Shown here: in pieces, positions 6,531-13,700 of the stretch
How the letters are laid out: every line of letters starts with the position of its first letter
Position numbering within the stretch: the first letter of the stretch is position 1
DNA from: Muribaculaceae bacterium
GTDB lineage: Bacteria; Bacteroidota; Bacteroidia; Bacteroidales; Muribaculaceae
Direction: 5' to 3'
Length of the DNA: 20,029 bases
Assembly: GCA_020026215.1 (NCBI GenBank)
Contig: JAHHQT010000028.1
Span: 1-20,029, forward strand
Notes under the pieces: generated by a model
The model's input: only the letters and a program-made list of their open reading frames with translations
Database searches by the model: none
What the model was told of the DNA's origin: nothing
Made by a program: the position numbers and the translations under genes

Positions 6531-8570
6531 ATGATAAACAAAAAATTTTCATTGGCTGCTTTGACTTTGGCTGTTGCTGCTGCATCATGCACAATGAATA
6601 AGTCAAACGAAGCGCAAGAGTTTAATTACAACGTGGATAGATTCGCAGATATCGAAATTTTGCGTTACAAGGTAACCGATTTCGACTCTTTGACATTGAA
6701 CGACAAAAAGTTGGTTTACTATTTGACAGAAGCTGCTTTGAACGGTCGTGACATTCTTACTGACCAAAACGGTAAATATAACTTGACTATCAGAACTTTG
6801 TTTGAACAAATCTATACAAAATATGATGGTGACAAGAACGATAAAGATTTCAAGGCATTAGAAACTTATTTGAAACAAATTTGGTTTGCTAACGGTATTC
6901 ACCACCACTATTCTACAGATAAATTCACTCCTGGATTCTCTGAAGAATTCTTCAAGGCACAAGTTGCAAAATTGCCTGTTGAAGAACTTCCTTTGGCTGA
7001 AGGTCAGACTGTAGAACAATTGGTTGAAACTTTGACTCCAGTAATTTTTGACCCTACATTTATGGCTAAACGTGTGAACCAGGCTGACGGTCAAGACTTG
7101 ATTCAAACTTCAGCAAACAACTACTATGCAGACATTACACAAGCAGAAGTTGAAGCGTTCTACAATGCCATGAAGAAACCTGGAGATGAAACTCCTATTT
7201 CTTACGGATTGAACTCTCGTTTGGTGAAGAAAGATGGTAAAGTAGTAGAAGAAGTTTACAAAGTTGGTGGACGTTATACTCAAGCTATCGAAAAAATCGT
7301 TGAAAATTTGACTAAAGCTCTTGAATTCGTTCAAAACGACACTCAAAAAGCTCACGTTGAAAAATTGATTGAATTCTACAATACAGGTGATTTGAAAACA
7401 TTTGATGAATATTCTATTCTTTGGGTAGAAGACGTGGTCAGCACAGTTGACTTTATCAATGGTTTCATTGAAAGCTATGGTGATCCTCTTGGTTATAAAG
7501 GTGCTTACGAATCAATCGTAAACTTCAAAAACTTGAAGGCTTCTCACCGTACAGAAGTTATCAGTCAAAATGCTCAATGGTTTGAAGACAATTCTCCGGT
7601 TGACCCTCGTTTCAAGAAAGAAAAAGTAAAAGGTGTAACTGCTAAAGTTATTACAGCTGCTATCCTTGCCGGTGATGCTTATCCTTCAACTCCTATTGGT
7701 ATTAACTTACCGAATGCAAACTGGGTGCGTGCCGCTCATGGTTCAAAATCAGTAACTCTTGAAAATATTACTGAAGCATACGACCAAGCTGCTCATGGAA
7801 ACGGTTTCAACGAAGAATTTGTTATCGATAAAGAAACATCAGACTTGATGGACAAATATTTGTTCATAGTTGACAATATGCATACTGACTTGCACGAATG
7901 TTTGGGTCACGCTTCAGGTAAATTACTACCTGGCGTTCATGACGATGCTCTTAAAGAACACGGCGCTACTTTGGAAGAAGCTCGTGCTGACTTGTTCGCT
8001 TTGTACTACTTGGCAGGTCCAAAAATCTTGGAACTTGGCCTATTGGATAACCCAGATGCGTACAAAGCTGAATACTACAAATATATCCTTAATGGTATGA
8101 TGACTCAATTAATGAGAATCGAATTGGGTAAAGACGTTGAAGAAGCACACATGAGAAACCGTCAATTGATTTCTAAATGGGCTTATGAACACGGTAAAGC
8201 TGACAACGTAATTGAATTCATCAAACGTGACGGCAAGACATTCATCCAAATCAATGATTACGCTAAATTACGCGACTTGTTCGGTCAACTTTTGTTCGAA
8301 ATCCAACGCATCAAATCAGAAGGTGACTACGAAGCAGGCAAGAAATTGGTTGAAACTTACGGCGTGAAAGTTGACCAAGACCTTCACAAAGAAGTTCTTG
8401 ACAGATATGCTAAGTTGAACATCGCTCCTTATAAGGGATTTGTTAATCCTGTTTACGTTCCTGAATTTGATAACGAAGGCAATATCACAGACGTTAAACT
8501 TGACTACACAGAAGGTTATGTAGAACAAATGTTACGTTACTCTAAAGATTATTCTCCATTGACTAAATAA
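6531..8570 (+). CDS. Dipeptidyl peptidase III, M49 family, predicted lipoprotein
   Basis: Zinc exopeptidase that removes dipeptides from the N-terminus of short peptides. The 679-residue protein has the M49 signature HECLGH (455-460; zinc ligands His455 and His460, catalytic Glu456) and EEARAD (482-487), which supplies the third zinc ligand. The Bacteroides thetaiotaomicron DPP III carries the same HECLGH form. The N-terminus is a lipoprotein signal: basic MINKK, hydrophobic run, then AASC with Cys20 as the lipidation site, so the enzyme should be anchored in an envelope membrane and act on peptides outside the cytoplasm, unlike eukaryotic cytosolic DPP III. The residues after Cys20 (TMNKSNEAQE) do not show a clear acidic surface-export signal. 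It is the last gene of the dxr operon and is followed by a strong terminator. Confidence 0.95.
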   Translation: MINKKFSLAALTLAVAAASCTMNKSNEAQEFNYNVDRFADIEILRYKVTDFDSLTLNDKKLVYYLTEAALNGRDILTDQNGKYNLTIRTLFEQIYTKYDGDKNDKDFKALETYLKQIWFANGIHHHYSTDKFTPGFSEEFFKAQVAKLPVEELPLAEGQTVEQLVETLTPVIFDPTFMAKRVNQADGQDLIQTSANNYYADITQAEVEAFYNAMKKPGDETPISYGLNSRLVKKDGKVVEEVYKVGGRYTQAIEKIVENLTKALEFVQNDTQKAHVEKLIEFYNTGDLKTFDEYSILWVEDVVSTVDFINGFIESYGDPLGYKGAYESIVNFKNLKASHRTEVISQNAQWFEDNSPVDPRFKKEKVKGVTAKVITAAILAGDAYPSTPIGINLPNANWVRAAHGSKSVTLENITEAYDQAAHGNGFNEEFVIDKETSDLMDKYLFIVDNMHTDLHECLGHASGKLLPGVHDDALKEHGATLEEARADLFALYYLAGPKILELGLLDNPDAYKAEYYKYILNGMMTQLMRIELGKDVEEAHMRNRQLISKWAYEHGKADNVIEFIKRDGKTFIQINDYAKLRDLFGQLLFEIQRIKSEGDYEAGKKLVETYGVKVDQDLHKEVLDRYAKLNIAPYKGFVNPVYVPEFDNEGNITDVKLDYTEGYVEQMLRYSKDYSPLTK

Positions 8571-8593
8571 TAGAGTTTAATCCTAATCTATAG

Positions 8594-8636
8594 GAATGCA
8601 ACACTGCTGCTCGCTTGTGTTGCATTCTTTTTTTTT
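8594..8636 (+). terminator. Strong Rho-independent terminator of the dxr operon
   Basis: GAATGCAACAC (8594-8604) pairs perfectly with GTGTTGCATTC (8617-8627) around a 12-base loop, followed by nine T (8628-8636). It begins 23 bases after the peptidase stop codon. Confidence 0.96.
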
Positions 8637-8645
8637 CTACTTTTG
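8614..8645 (+). promoter_or_regulatory. Promoter of the AlkD-like gene, overlapping the upstream terminator
   Basis: TACTTTTG (8638-8645) matches TAnnTTTG. CTTG (8614-8617), 20 bases upstream and inside the terminator loop and stem, fits the -33 element. Transcription would start near 8650-8653, leaving a leader of about 17 bases before the ATG at 8669. Confidence 0.6.
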
Positions 8646-8668
8646 TGGAAGAATTAATGTTTTGAACA

Positions 8669-9220
8669 ATGGATAAAACAATCATAAAAGATATCAAGAC
8701 CCAATTTTTTGCTTTGCGTAATGGCGAGATTGCTGACCGATTGAGAAAGGCTGGCTCTCCGTATCGTATTATTTTCGGATTATTGGTGCCTCAAATTCAA
8801 GAAGTGGCTTTGAGTCAGGAATACTCTCGTGAATTGGCTGAATTTTTATGGAATAACGATACTACACGTGAAAGCAGATTGCTTGCGACTATGGTATTCC
8901 CGAAAGATGAATTTACTATGGCGGATGCCTTAAAATGGGTGGAGACTGTAGATACCGAAGAATTGGTGGATATGCTTTGTTTCCAATTGGTTCGAAATGT
9001 TGAGGGCGCAGAATCACTGGTTGCCCAATTTATAGATAACGAGAAACCACTTTTGAAATATTTTGCATTGCGATTGTCAATGAACCTTCTAATCATTGGC
9101 AGACTGAAAGATATGGACAGCCTGAAAGGTTGGGCGGAAACAGAGTTCGCCAACGACAATATGTCCACAAAACTGCTTTGCAAACAAATTATCAATGAAA
9201 TAGCAGAATGGCAACGTTGA
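8669..9220 (+). CDS. AlkD-like HEAT-repeat protein (DNA alkylation repair family)
   Basis: This 183-residue, cysteine-poor, all-helical protein matches the DNA_alkylation/AlkD-like family, whose HEAT-like repeats wrap DNA; AlkD of Bacillus removes N3- and N7-alkylated bases. It is shorter than AlkD (about 237 residues). The central helix reads EELVDMLCFQLVR (97-109), resembling the family WxLVD region, but the position expected to hold the base-stacking Trp is Glu97. Asp101 corresponds to the catalytic Asp and Arg135 (ALRLS) to the DNA-contacting Arg. The second Trp region near the C-terminus is also not recognisable. Whether it is a glycosylase or only a DNA-binding relative is therefore open. 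It has its own promoter and its own terminator, so it is a single-gene unit. These correspondences are from memory of the family, without an alignment. Confidence 0.75.
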   Translation: MDKTIIKDIKTQFFALRNGEIADRLRKAGSPYRIIFGLLVPQIQEVALSQEYSRELAEFLWNNDTTRESRLLATMVFPKDEFTMADALKWVETVDTEELVDMLCFQLVRNVEGAESLVAQFIDNEKPLLKYFALRLSMNLLIIGRLKDMDSLKGWAETEFANDNMSTKLLCKQIINEIAEWQR

Positions 9221-9241
9221 TTTTTAAATCAACGTTTTTTT
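9213..9241 (+). terminator. Terminator overlapping the stop codon of the AlkD-like gene
   Basis: AACGTTGATTT (9213-9223) pairs perfectly with AAATCAACGTT (9226-9236), followed by T to 9241. The TGA stop (9218-9220) is inside the 5' arm and the T-run reaches the stop codon of the convergent minus-strand gene (9240-9242). The nominal loop is only two bases, so the innermost pairs must open. Confidence 0.85.
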
Positions 9242-9581
9242 ATCTAATATAGTGGGGTATTTCGGTAGGAAGGACCAATGAAATTTCAACTAATCCCCTG
9301 ATTTTACCGTCTTTTTTCCATCCAGTCTGATAGATGAGTTTCTTTTGACCTTTCTTGTCAATGGTGTAAACGTTTTTACCTCCTTCATCCAATAAGCGGT
9401 GGATGATTTTCATGGAATTTTCATTATGGCATCCGAACATGCTTTTGCCAATCATGTCGCCAGAATCGGCAAATGTTGATTTTGCCTTGTCGTTCATATA
9501 TAGTACTACGCCTTCTCTGTCGCATACAGTAATGGCATAGTCCAATTCTTTGGCCCATTCGGGTATTTCTATTTCCATCAT
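9240..9581 (-). CDS. Stand-alone PAS domain protein with a Cys-His motif
   Basis: A 113-residue soluble protein (112 if the second of two adjacent ATG codons is used) that is essentially one PAS domain and nothing else. Residues 13-40 give the first strands and helix (LDYAITVCDREGVVLYMN followed by KA), 44-64 carry GKSMFGCHNENSMKIIHRLL, and 71-102 form the final three strands (VYTIDKKG, LIYQTGWK, IRGLVEISL). The segment with Cys51-His52 resembles the GKxxxxCHP..S motif of PAS domains at the C-terminus of DUF438 proteins, some of which are linked to hemerythrin-like domains. There is no kinase, cyclase or DNA-binding output domain, so it is a sensor or a small-molecule-binding protein that needs a partner. 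It begins 1 base after the EamA transporter stop codon and is translationally coupled to it. The ligand is unknown. Confidence 0.85.
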   Translation of the reverse strand: MMEIEIPEWAKELDYAITVCDREGVVLYMNDKAKSTFADSGDMIGKSMFGCHNENSMKIIHRLLDEGGKNVYTIDKKGQKKLIYQTGWKKDGKIRGLVEISLVLPTEIPHYIR

Positions 9582-9582
9582 T

Positions 9583-10494
9583 TTATTTGTTGAATTTAAC
9601 TTTCTCTGACACGATTACACCTCCAATTGTCAAGGCGCATCCTACATAGCCGATAAAGCTGACAGGTTCGTTAAGAATTAATATGGATGCTATAAGTGTA
9701 ACCACTGGAGAGAAATATAGGTAGTTAGAAGCTCTGTTGGCTCCTAATTTGTCAATCGCTGCGTTCCACATGATGAAGGCTGCCAATGAGCAAATTAGGC
9801 TAAGGAATAGGATATGTCCCCATACAATACCACTTGTAAATACGTGGAAATCTACGAAATGGTCTTGAAAAAATAGGAACGGAATAGCTGTGATGACACC
9901 ATAGAAGAATATCTTTCTGGAGATAAACAAGGTGTCGTAACGGTCGTTCAATTTGTTGGCTACAATACAATAAATGGCAAAACTGGCTGCCGCTGCGATG
10001 GCCAACATATCACCCAACGGTTTTACCTGAATATTGGTTGCACTGTTGAAAATAACACAAGCTACTCCCACAAACGCTATTAAAGAACCTGTGATGAATT
10101 CCTTTTTCAGTTGTTCTGTCTTGTACATCATCTTGGTAATCAATACAGTAATGATAGGGGATAGTGTAACCAATAAAGATACGTTTGTAACCAGAGTATA
10201 TTGAAGTGCTGTATTTTCGCCAATGTAATAGATTGAACCTCCGCAAAGACCACAAATCAAAAACAAACATTCATCTTTGAAAGAGTCGGAAAGTATCTTT
10301 TTATAAGTAATGCATAGAATTGCAAGGTAGGCAATTAAGAATCTAATGACGTAGATTTCTGTAGGTTGAATCCCCGCATCAAGCAGCTTACTGGTAGAGA
10401 TGAAAGAGATACCCCAAACTGAGCCTACAAAAAATGCCAATAAATGGTATAGGATTAGATTGTTGCTTTTCGTATTTTTATATGAGTTTTTCAT
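9583..10494 (-). CDS. EamA/DMT-family transporter
   Basis: An inner-membrane protein of 303 residues with about ten hydrophobic segments arranged as two EamA halves, the drug/metabolite transporter family that exports or imports amino acids, nucleosides, sugars or similar small metabolites. The N-terminal half begins HLLAFFVGSVWGISFISTSK, a common EamA opening, and each half ends in a run of small hydrophobic residues (last one near GYVGCALTIGGVIV). I place the start at the ATG ending at 10494, not at a TTG 36 bases upstream, because the -7 promoter box (10518-10525) lies between the two and the hydrophobic part starts soon after. The substrate cannot be read from sequence. It is followed directly by the PAS protein and is divergent from the fur gene. 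Confidence 0.9.
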   Translation of the reverse strand: MKNSYKNTKSNNLILYHLLAFFVGSVWGISFISTSKLLDAGIQPTEIYVIRFLIAYLAILCITYKKILSDSFKDECLFLICGLCGGSIYYIGENTALQYTLVTNVSLLVTLSPIITVLITKMMYKTEQLKKEFITGSLIAFVGVACVIFNSATNIQVKPLGDMLAIAAAASFAIYCIVANKLNDRYDTLFISRKIFFYGVITAIPFLFFQDHFVDFHVFTSGIVWGHILFLSLICSLAAFIMWNAAIDKLGANRASNYLYFSPVVTLIASILILNEPVSFIGYVGCALTIGGVIVSEKVKFNK

Positions 10495-10517
10495 TACTTT
10501 TAGCTTTTGAGTGTTTA

Positions 10518-10525
10518 CAAAGATA
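10518..10525 (-). promoter_or_regulatory. -7 box of the EamA-PAS operon
   Basis: On the minus strand this reads TATCTTTG, a full match to TAnnTTTG. A -33 TTTG is not visible at the expected distance. The predicted start near 10511-10514 gives a leader of about 18 bases before the ATG. Confidence 0.5.
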
Positions 10526-10560
10526 TGCAATATTTGCGAATATATAAGGGCGTTTCAACG

Positions 10561-10596
10561 ATTAATTTTAGAATTAAGAATCTGACTAAAATTAAT
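10561..10596. repeat. Perfect 11-bp inverted repeat in the EamA/fur divergent region
   Basis: ATTAATTTTAG (10561-10571) and CTAAAATTAAT (10586-10596) are exact complements separated by 14 bases. The repeat sits between the -7 box of the EamA gene and the -33 element of fur, centred about 65 bases before the predicted fur start. It could be an operator for a dimeric regulator of one or both genes. It is AT-rich, so chance is possible, and there is no T-run to suggest a terminator. Confidence 0.4.
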
Positions 10597-10606
10597 TGTT
10601 TTGCGT

Positions 10607-10637
10607 TTTGTATTGTATTCTTAAAATATTATCTTTG
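10607..10637 (+). promoter_or_regulatory. Consensus Bacteroides promoter of the fur-purA unit
   Basis: TTTG (10607-10610), 19 bases, then TATCTTTG (10630-10637) is a full match to the Bacteroides TTTG/TAnnTTTG promoter. The ATG of fur is only 8 bases after the -7 box, so the transcript is predicted to have almost no leader. Confidence 0.8.
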
Positions 10638-10645
10638 CAAAAGCA

Positions 10646-11143
10646 ATGAACGGAACTGAAGACAAATCTGTTAGTTTGGCGAAGGATAGACTTACGGATT
10701 TCTTGAAACAAAAAAGACTCCGTAGAACTCCAGAACGTTACGCCATATTGGAAATGGTTTTCTCTCACAATGACCATTTCCAAGTCGATACAATATTCTC
10801 TGAAATGGAGGCAAATTCTTATCATGTCAGTAGATCAACCGTTTACAATACAATAGAACTTTTTTGTCAATGTGGATTGGTGCGAAAACATCAGTTTGGT
10901 ATGAGGCAGTCGCTTTATGAAACCAATTTGGATGAATCGAGCCATCATCATTTGGTATGTACCATCTGCGGTAAAATCCGTGAAGTGAAAGACCCAGAAT
11001 TGATGAGTATGATTAATACTCGCGGATATGGTAAATTCTCGGTGTCTTATTCTTCACTATGCGTATTTGGTATTTGTGCTTCTTGTCTAAGGAAGAAGAA
11101 AAAAACGAAATCTAATAAATCTAAAATAATAAATTCTAAATAG
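10646..11143 (+). CDS. Fur-family metal-dependent transcriptional regulator
   Basis: A 165-residue cytoplasmic regulator of the Fur/PerR/Zur family. Residues 11-80 form the winged helix, with RRTPERYAILE (26-36) and the recognition helix VSRSTVYNTIELF (61-73); residues 85-147 form the dimerisation domain with the His cluster HHH (100-102) before CTIC (105-108). A second CASC (144-147) completes the structural zinc site. The 18-residue tail (149-165) is unusually rich in lysine and serine/asparagine. No other Met precedes the DNA-binding region, so the ATG at 10646 must be the start even though it is nearly at the predicted transcription start. purA follows after 8 bases. The fur-purA pairing is a conserved Bacteroidetes arrangement. 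Whether it senses iron, zinc, manganese or peroxide cannot be decided here. Confidence 0.93.
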   Translation: MNGTEDKSVSLAKDRLTDFLKQKRLRRTPERYAILEMVFSHNDHFQVDTIFSEMEANSYHVSRSTVYNTIELFCQCGLVRKHQFGMRQSLYETNLDESSHHHLVCTICGKIREVKDPELMSMINTRGYGKFSVSYSSLCVFGICASCLRKKKKTKSNKSKIINSK

Positions 11144-11151
11144 TTACTATT

Positions 11152-12414
11152 ATGAAAGTTGATGTGCTTTTAGGCTTGCAATGGGGCGACGAAGGTAAAG
11201 GTAAAGTTGTCGATGTATTAACTCCTCGATATGATGTCGTTGCACGTTTTCAAGGTGGGCCTAACGCTGGACACACTTTGGAGTTCGAAGGTAAAAAATT
11301 TGTACTTCGTTCAATCCCATCAGGTATTTTCCAACACGGACAGACTAACATTATTGGTAATGGTGTAGTGCTTGACCCTGTATTGTTCAAAGAAGAAGCT
11401 GTTTCATTGGAAGAAAGTGGCGTTGAATTGAAAAAAGTATTGAAAATCTCAAAGAAAGCGCATCTAATTATGCCTACTCACAGATTGCTTGATGCAGCTA
11501 ATGAGGCAAAGAAAGGCGCTTCTAAGATTGGTACAACCGGAAAAGGAATCGGTCCGACATATACAGACAAGGTAAGCCGTAATGGTTTGCGCGTTGGTGA
11601 TATCTATAACAACTTCGAAGAAAAATATGCTGTTGCCAAAGCTAAACATATTGAAACTTTGCAAATGCTTGGAGCAAGTGTTGATTTGTCTGAATTGGAA
11701 CCAAAGTGGTTTGATGCAATCAAATATCTTTCTGAATTCGAAATCATCGATAGCGAACACTATATAAACAACCTATTAAAGGACGGTAAGAGTGTATTGT
11801 GCGAAGGTGCACAAGGAACAATGTTGGATGTTGACTTCGGTTCTTATCCATTCGTTACTTCTTCAAATACCATTTGTGCAGGTGCTTGCGTTGGTTTGGG
11901 AGTTGCTCCTAACAAGATTGGAGAAGTATTCGGTATCTTCAAAGCATATTGTACTCGCGTAGGTAGCGGTCCATTCCCAACTGAATTGTTTGACGAAACT
12001 GGTCGCAAAATCCGTGACATCGGTCACGAATATGGTGCTGTAACAGGTCGTGAACGTCGTTGTGGCTGGATTGACTTGGTTGCTTTGAAATATGCTATCA
12101 TGCTTAATGGCGTTACTCAATTGATTATGATGAAGAGTGACGTCCTTGATACTTTTGAAACTATTAAAGCTTGCGTTGCTTACGAAATCAATGGTGAAAC
12201 TGTAACAGAATTCCCATTCTCTGTCGAAGGAAACGTTAAGCCTGTCTATAAAGAACTTCCGGGTTGGAATGTTGACATGACTTCTATCAAGTCTGAAGAT
12301 GAATTCCCGGTAGAATTCTCTAACTATATCAAGTTCTTGGAAGCTGAATTGAATGTTCCTATCACTATTCTTTCAGTAGGTCCTGACAGAGCTCAGACTA
12401 TCGTTAGAAAATAG
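11152..12414 (+). CDS. purA: Adenylosuccinate synthase
   Basis: PurA condenses IMP and aspartate with GTP to adenylosuccinate, the first step from IMP to AMP, in the cytoplasm. The 420-residue length is normal. The GTP/catalytic loop WGDEGKGK is at 11-18 with the catalytic base Asp13; NAGHT (38-42) provides His41; GTTGKGIGPTYTDK (127-140) is the IMP loop; GSGPFPTEL and GRERRCGWID in the second half bind aspartate and nucleotide. All key residues are intact. It starts 8 bases after fur and shares its promoter. Together with guaB at the left edge, both exits from IMP are encoded in the window, though not in one operon. Confidence 0.97.
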   Translation: MKVDVLLGLQWGDEGKGKVVDVLTPRYDVVARFQGGPNAGHTLEFEGKKFVLRSIPSGIFQHGQTNIIGNGVVLDPVLFKEEAVSLEESGVELKKVLKISKKAHLIMPTHRLLDAANEAKKGASKIGTTGKGIGPTYTDKVSRNGLRVGDIYNNFEEKYAVAKAKHIETLQMLGASVDLSELEPKWFDAIKYLSEFEIIDSEHYINNLLKDGKSVLCEGAQGTMLDVDFGSYPFVTSSNTICAGACVGLGVAPNKIGEVFGIFKAYCTRVGSGPFPTELFDETGRKIRDIGHEYGAVTGRERRCGWIDLVALKYAIMLNGVTQLIMMKSDVLDTFETIKACVAYEINGETVTEFPFSVEGNVKPVYKELPGWNVDMTSIKSEDEFPVEFSNYIKFLEAELNVPITILSVGPDRAQTIVRK

Positions 12415-12452
12415 TTTTCACTCACAAATCCTTAAACCTTAATCACGGCACC

Positions 12453-13697
12453 ATGGCAAAAATTAGACCTTTCAGGGGATTACGTCCTCCTGTTGATTTA
12501 GTAGAATTTGTTGCTTCACGGCCTTACGATGTCCTCAGTTCAGAGGAGGCGCGAGCAGAAGCAGGAGAGAATGAGATGTCGCTTTATCATATCATCAAGC
12601 CTGAAATAGATTTTGAACCGGGTATTGATGAACATGATGAAAAAGTGTATGAAAAGGCGGTTGCGAATTTTGAAAAATTCCAGGCGAATGGCTGGTTGAA
12701 ACAAGATTCCAAACCTTGCTATTACATCTATGCACAAACAATGGATGGACACACTCAGTATGGTTTTGTAGTTGCTGCCAGTGTGGATGACTATATGTCG
12801 GGAGTGATTAAGAAACATGAATTGACTCGTCGTGATAAAGAGGAAGATAGAATGAAACATGTTCGTATCAATAAAGCGAATATCGAACCTGTTTTCTTCA
12901 CTTTTCCTGACAATGACGGCTTGGAGGAGATTCTGTCAAAGACAGTTGCCGAGCAACCTGTATATGATTTTGTCGCAGAGGATGGAGTCGGTCATAAGTT
13001 TTGGGTAATTGACAACGATGCGGTAATCGCTAAAATCACGGCATTGTTTGAAGAAATTCCAAGTATGTATATTGCTGACGGACATCACAGAAGTGCAGCG
13101 GCGGCTTTTGTAGGTGATGAAATGGCCAAGAACAATCCGAATCACACAGGAGATGAAGAGTATAATTATTTCATGGCTGTTTGTTTCCCTGAATCTCATT
13201 TGAGAGTAATGGACTATAATCGTGTGATCAAGGACTTGAACGGACTGTCAAAGGATGAATTCTTGTTGAAACTGAGCGAGAACTTTGATGTGGAATTTAA
13301 AGGCGGTTATATATACCGTCCTGAGAAACTGCATAATTTTTCGCTTTATATAGAAGGCGAATGGTATTCATTGACTGCAAAGAAGAAAACTTATGATGAT
13401 ACTGACCCTATCGGAGTGTTGGATGTGACTATCTCTTCAAATTTGATTTTGAAAGATATTCTCAACATCACAGATTTGCGTTCAGATCAAAGAATTGACT
13501 TTGTGGGAGGAATACGTGGATTGGAAGAATTGAAACGCAGGGTGGACTTGGGAGAAATGAAAATGGCTTTGGCCTTGTATCCTGTAACAATGCGTCAAAT
13601 TTTCGACATCTCTGATTCCGGAAATATCATGCCACCGAAAACTACTTGGTTTGAACCTAAACTAAGGTCGGGTTTGATTATTCATAAATTAGAATAA
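12453..13697 (+). CDS. DUF1015 family protein with a DGHHR motif
   Basis: A 414-residue soluble protein recognised as DUF1015 by its opening IRPFRGLRPP (4-13), the SRPYDVLSSEEAR pattern (27-39), and the central IADGHHRSAAA (207-217). No signal peptide or membrane segment is present. DUF1015 genes often lie near serA/serC in bacteria, including Bacteroidetes, but no serine-pathway gene is visible here. The DGHHR motif resembles the active-site motif of ParB/sulfiredoxin-fold kinases such as archaeal SerK and staphylococcal SbnI, which phosphorylate free serine, so a serine-kinase-like role is a hypothesis, not an assignment. It starts 38 bases after purA with no terminator between them and may be cotranscribed with fur-purA. 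A strong terminator follows. Confidence 0.85.
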   Translation: MAKIRPFRGLRPPVDLVEFVASRPYDVLSSEEARAEAGENEMSLYHIIKPEIDFEPGIDEHDEKVYEKAVANFEKFQANGWLKQDSKPCYYIYAQTMDGHTQYGFVVAASVDDYMSGVIKKHELTRRDKEEDRMKHVRINKANIEPVFFTFPDNDGLEEILSKTVAEQPVYDFVAEDGVGHKFWVIDNDAVIAKITALFEEIPSMYIADGHHRSAAAAFVGDEMAKNNPNHTGDEEYNYFMAVCFPESHLRVMDYNRVIKDLNGLSKDEFLLKLSENFDVEFKGGYIYRPEKLHNFSLYIEGEWYSLTAKKKTYDDTDPIGVLDVTISSNLILKDILNITDLRSDQRIDFVGGIRGLEELKRRVDLGEMKMALALYPVTMRQIFDISDSGNIMPPKTTWFEPKLRSGLIIHKLE

Positions 13698-13700
13698 AAC

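Noticed and set aside
10494..10530. Upstream TTG start for the EamA transporter, adding 12 residues
   Set aside because: The extension contains the -7 promoter box and has no family resemblance; the ATG at 10494 lies right before the usual start of the protein.
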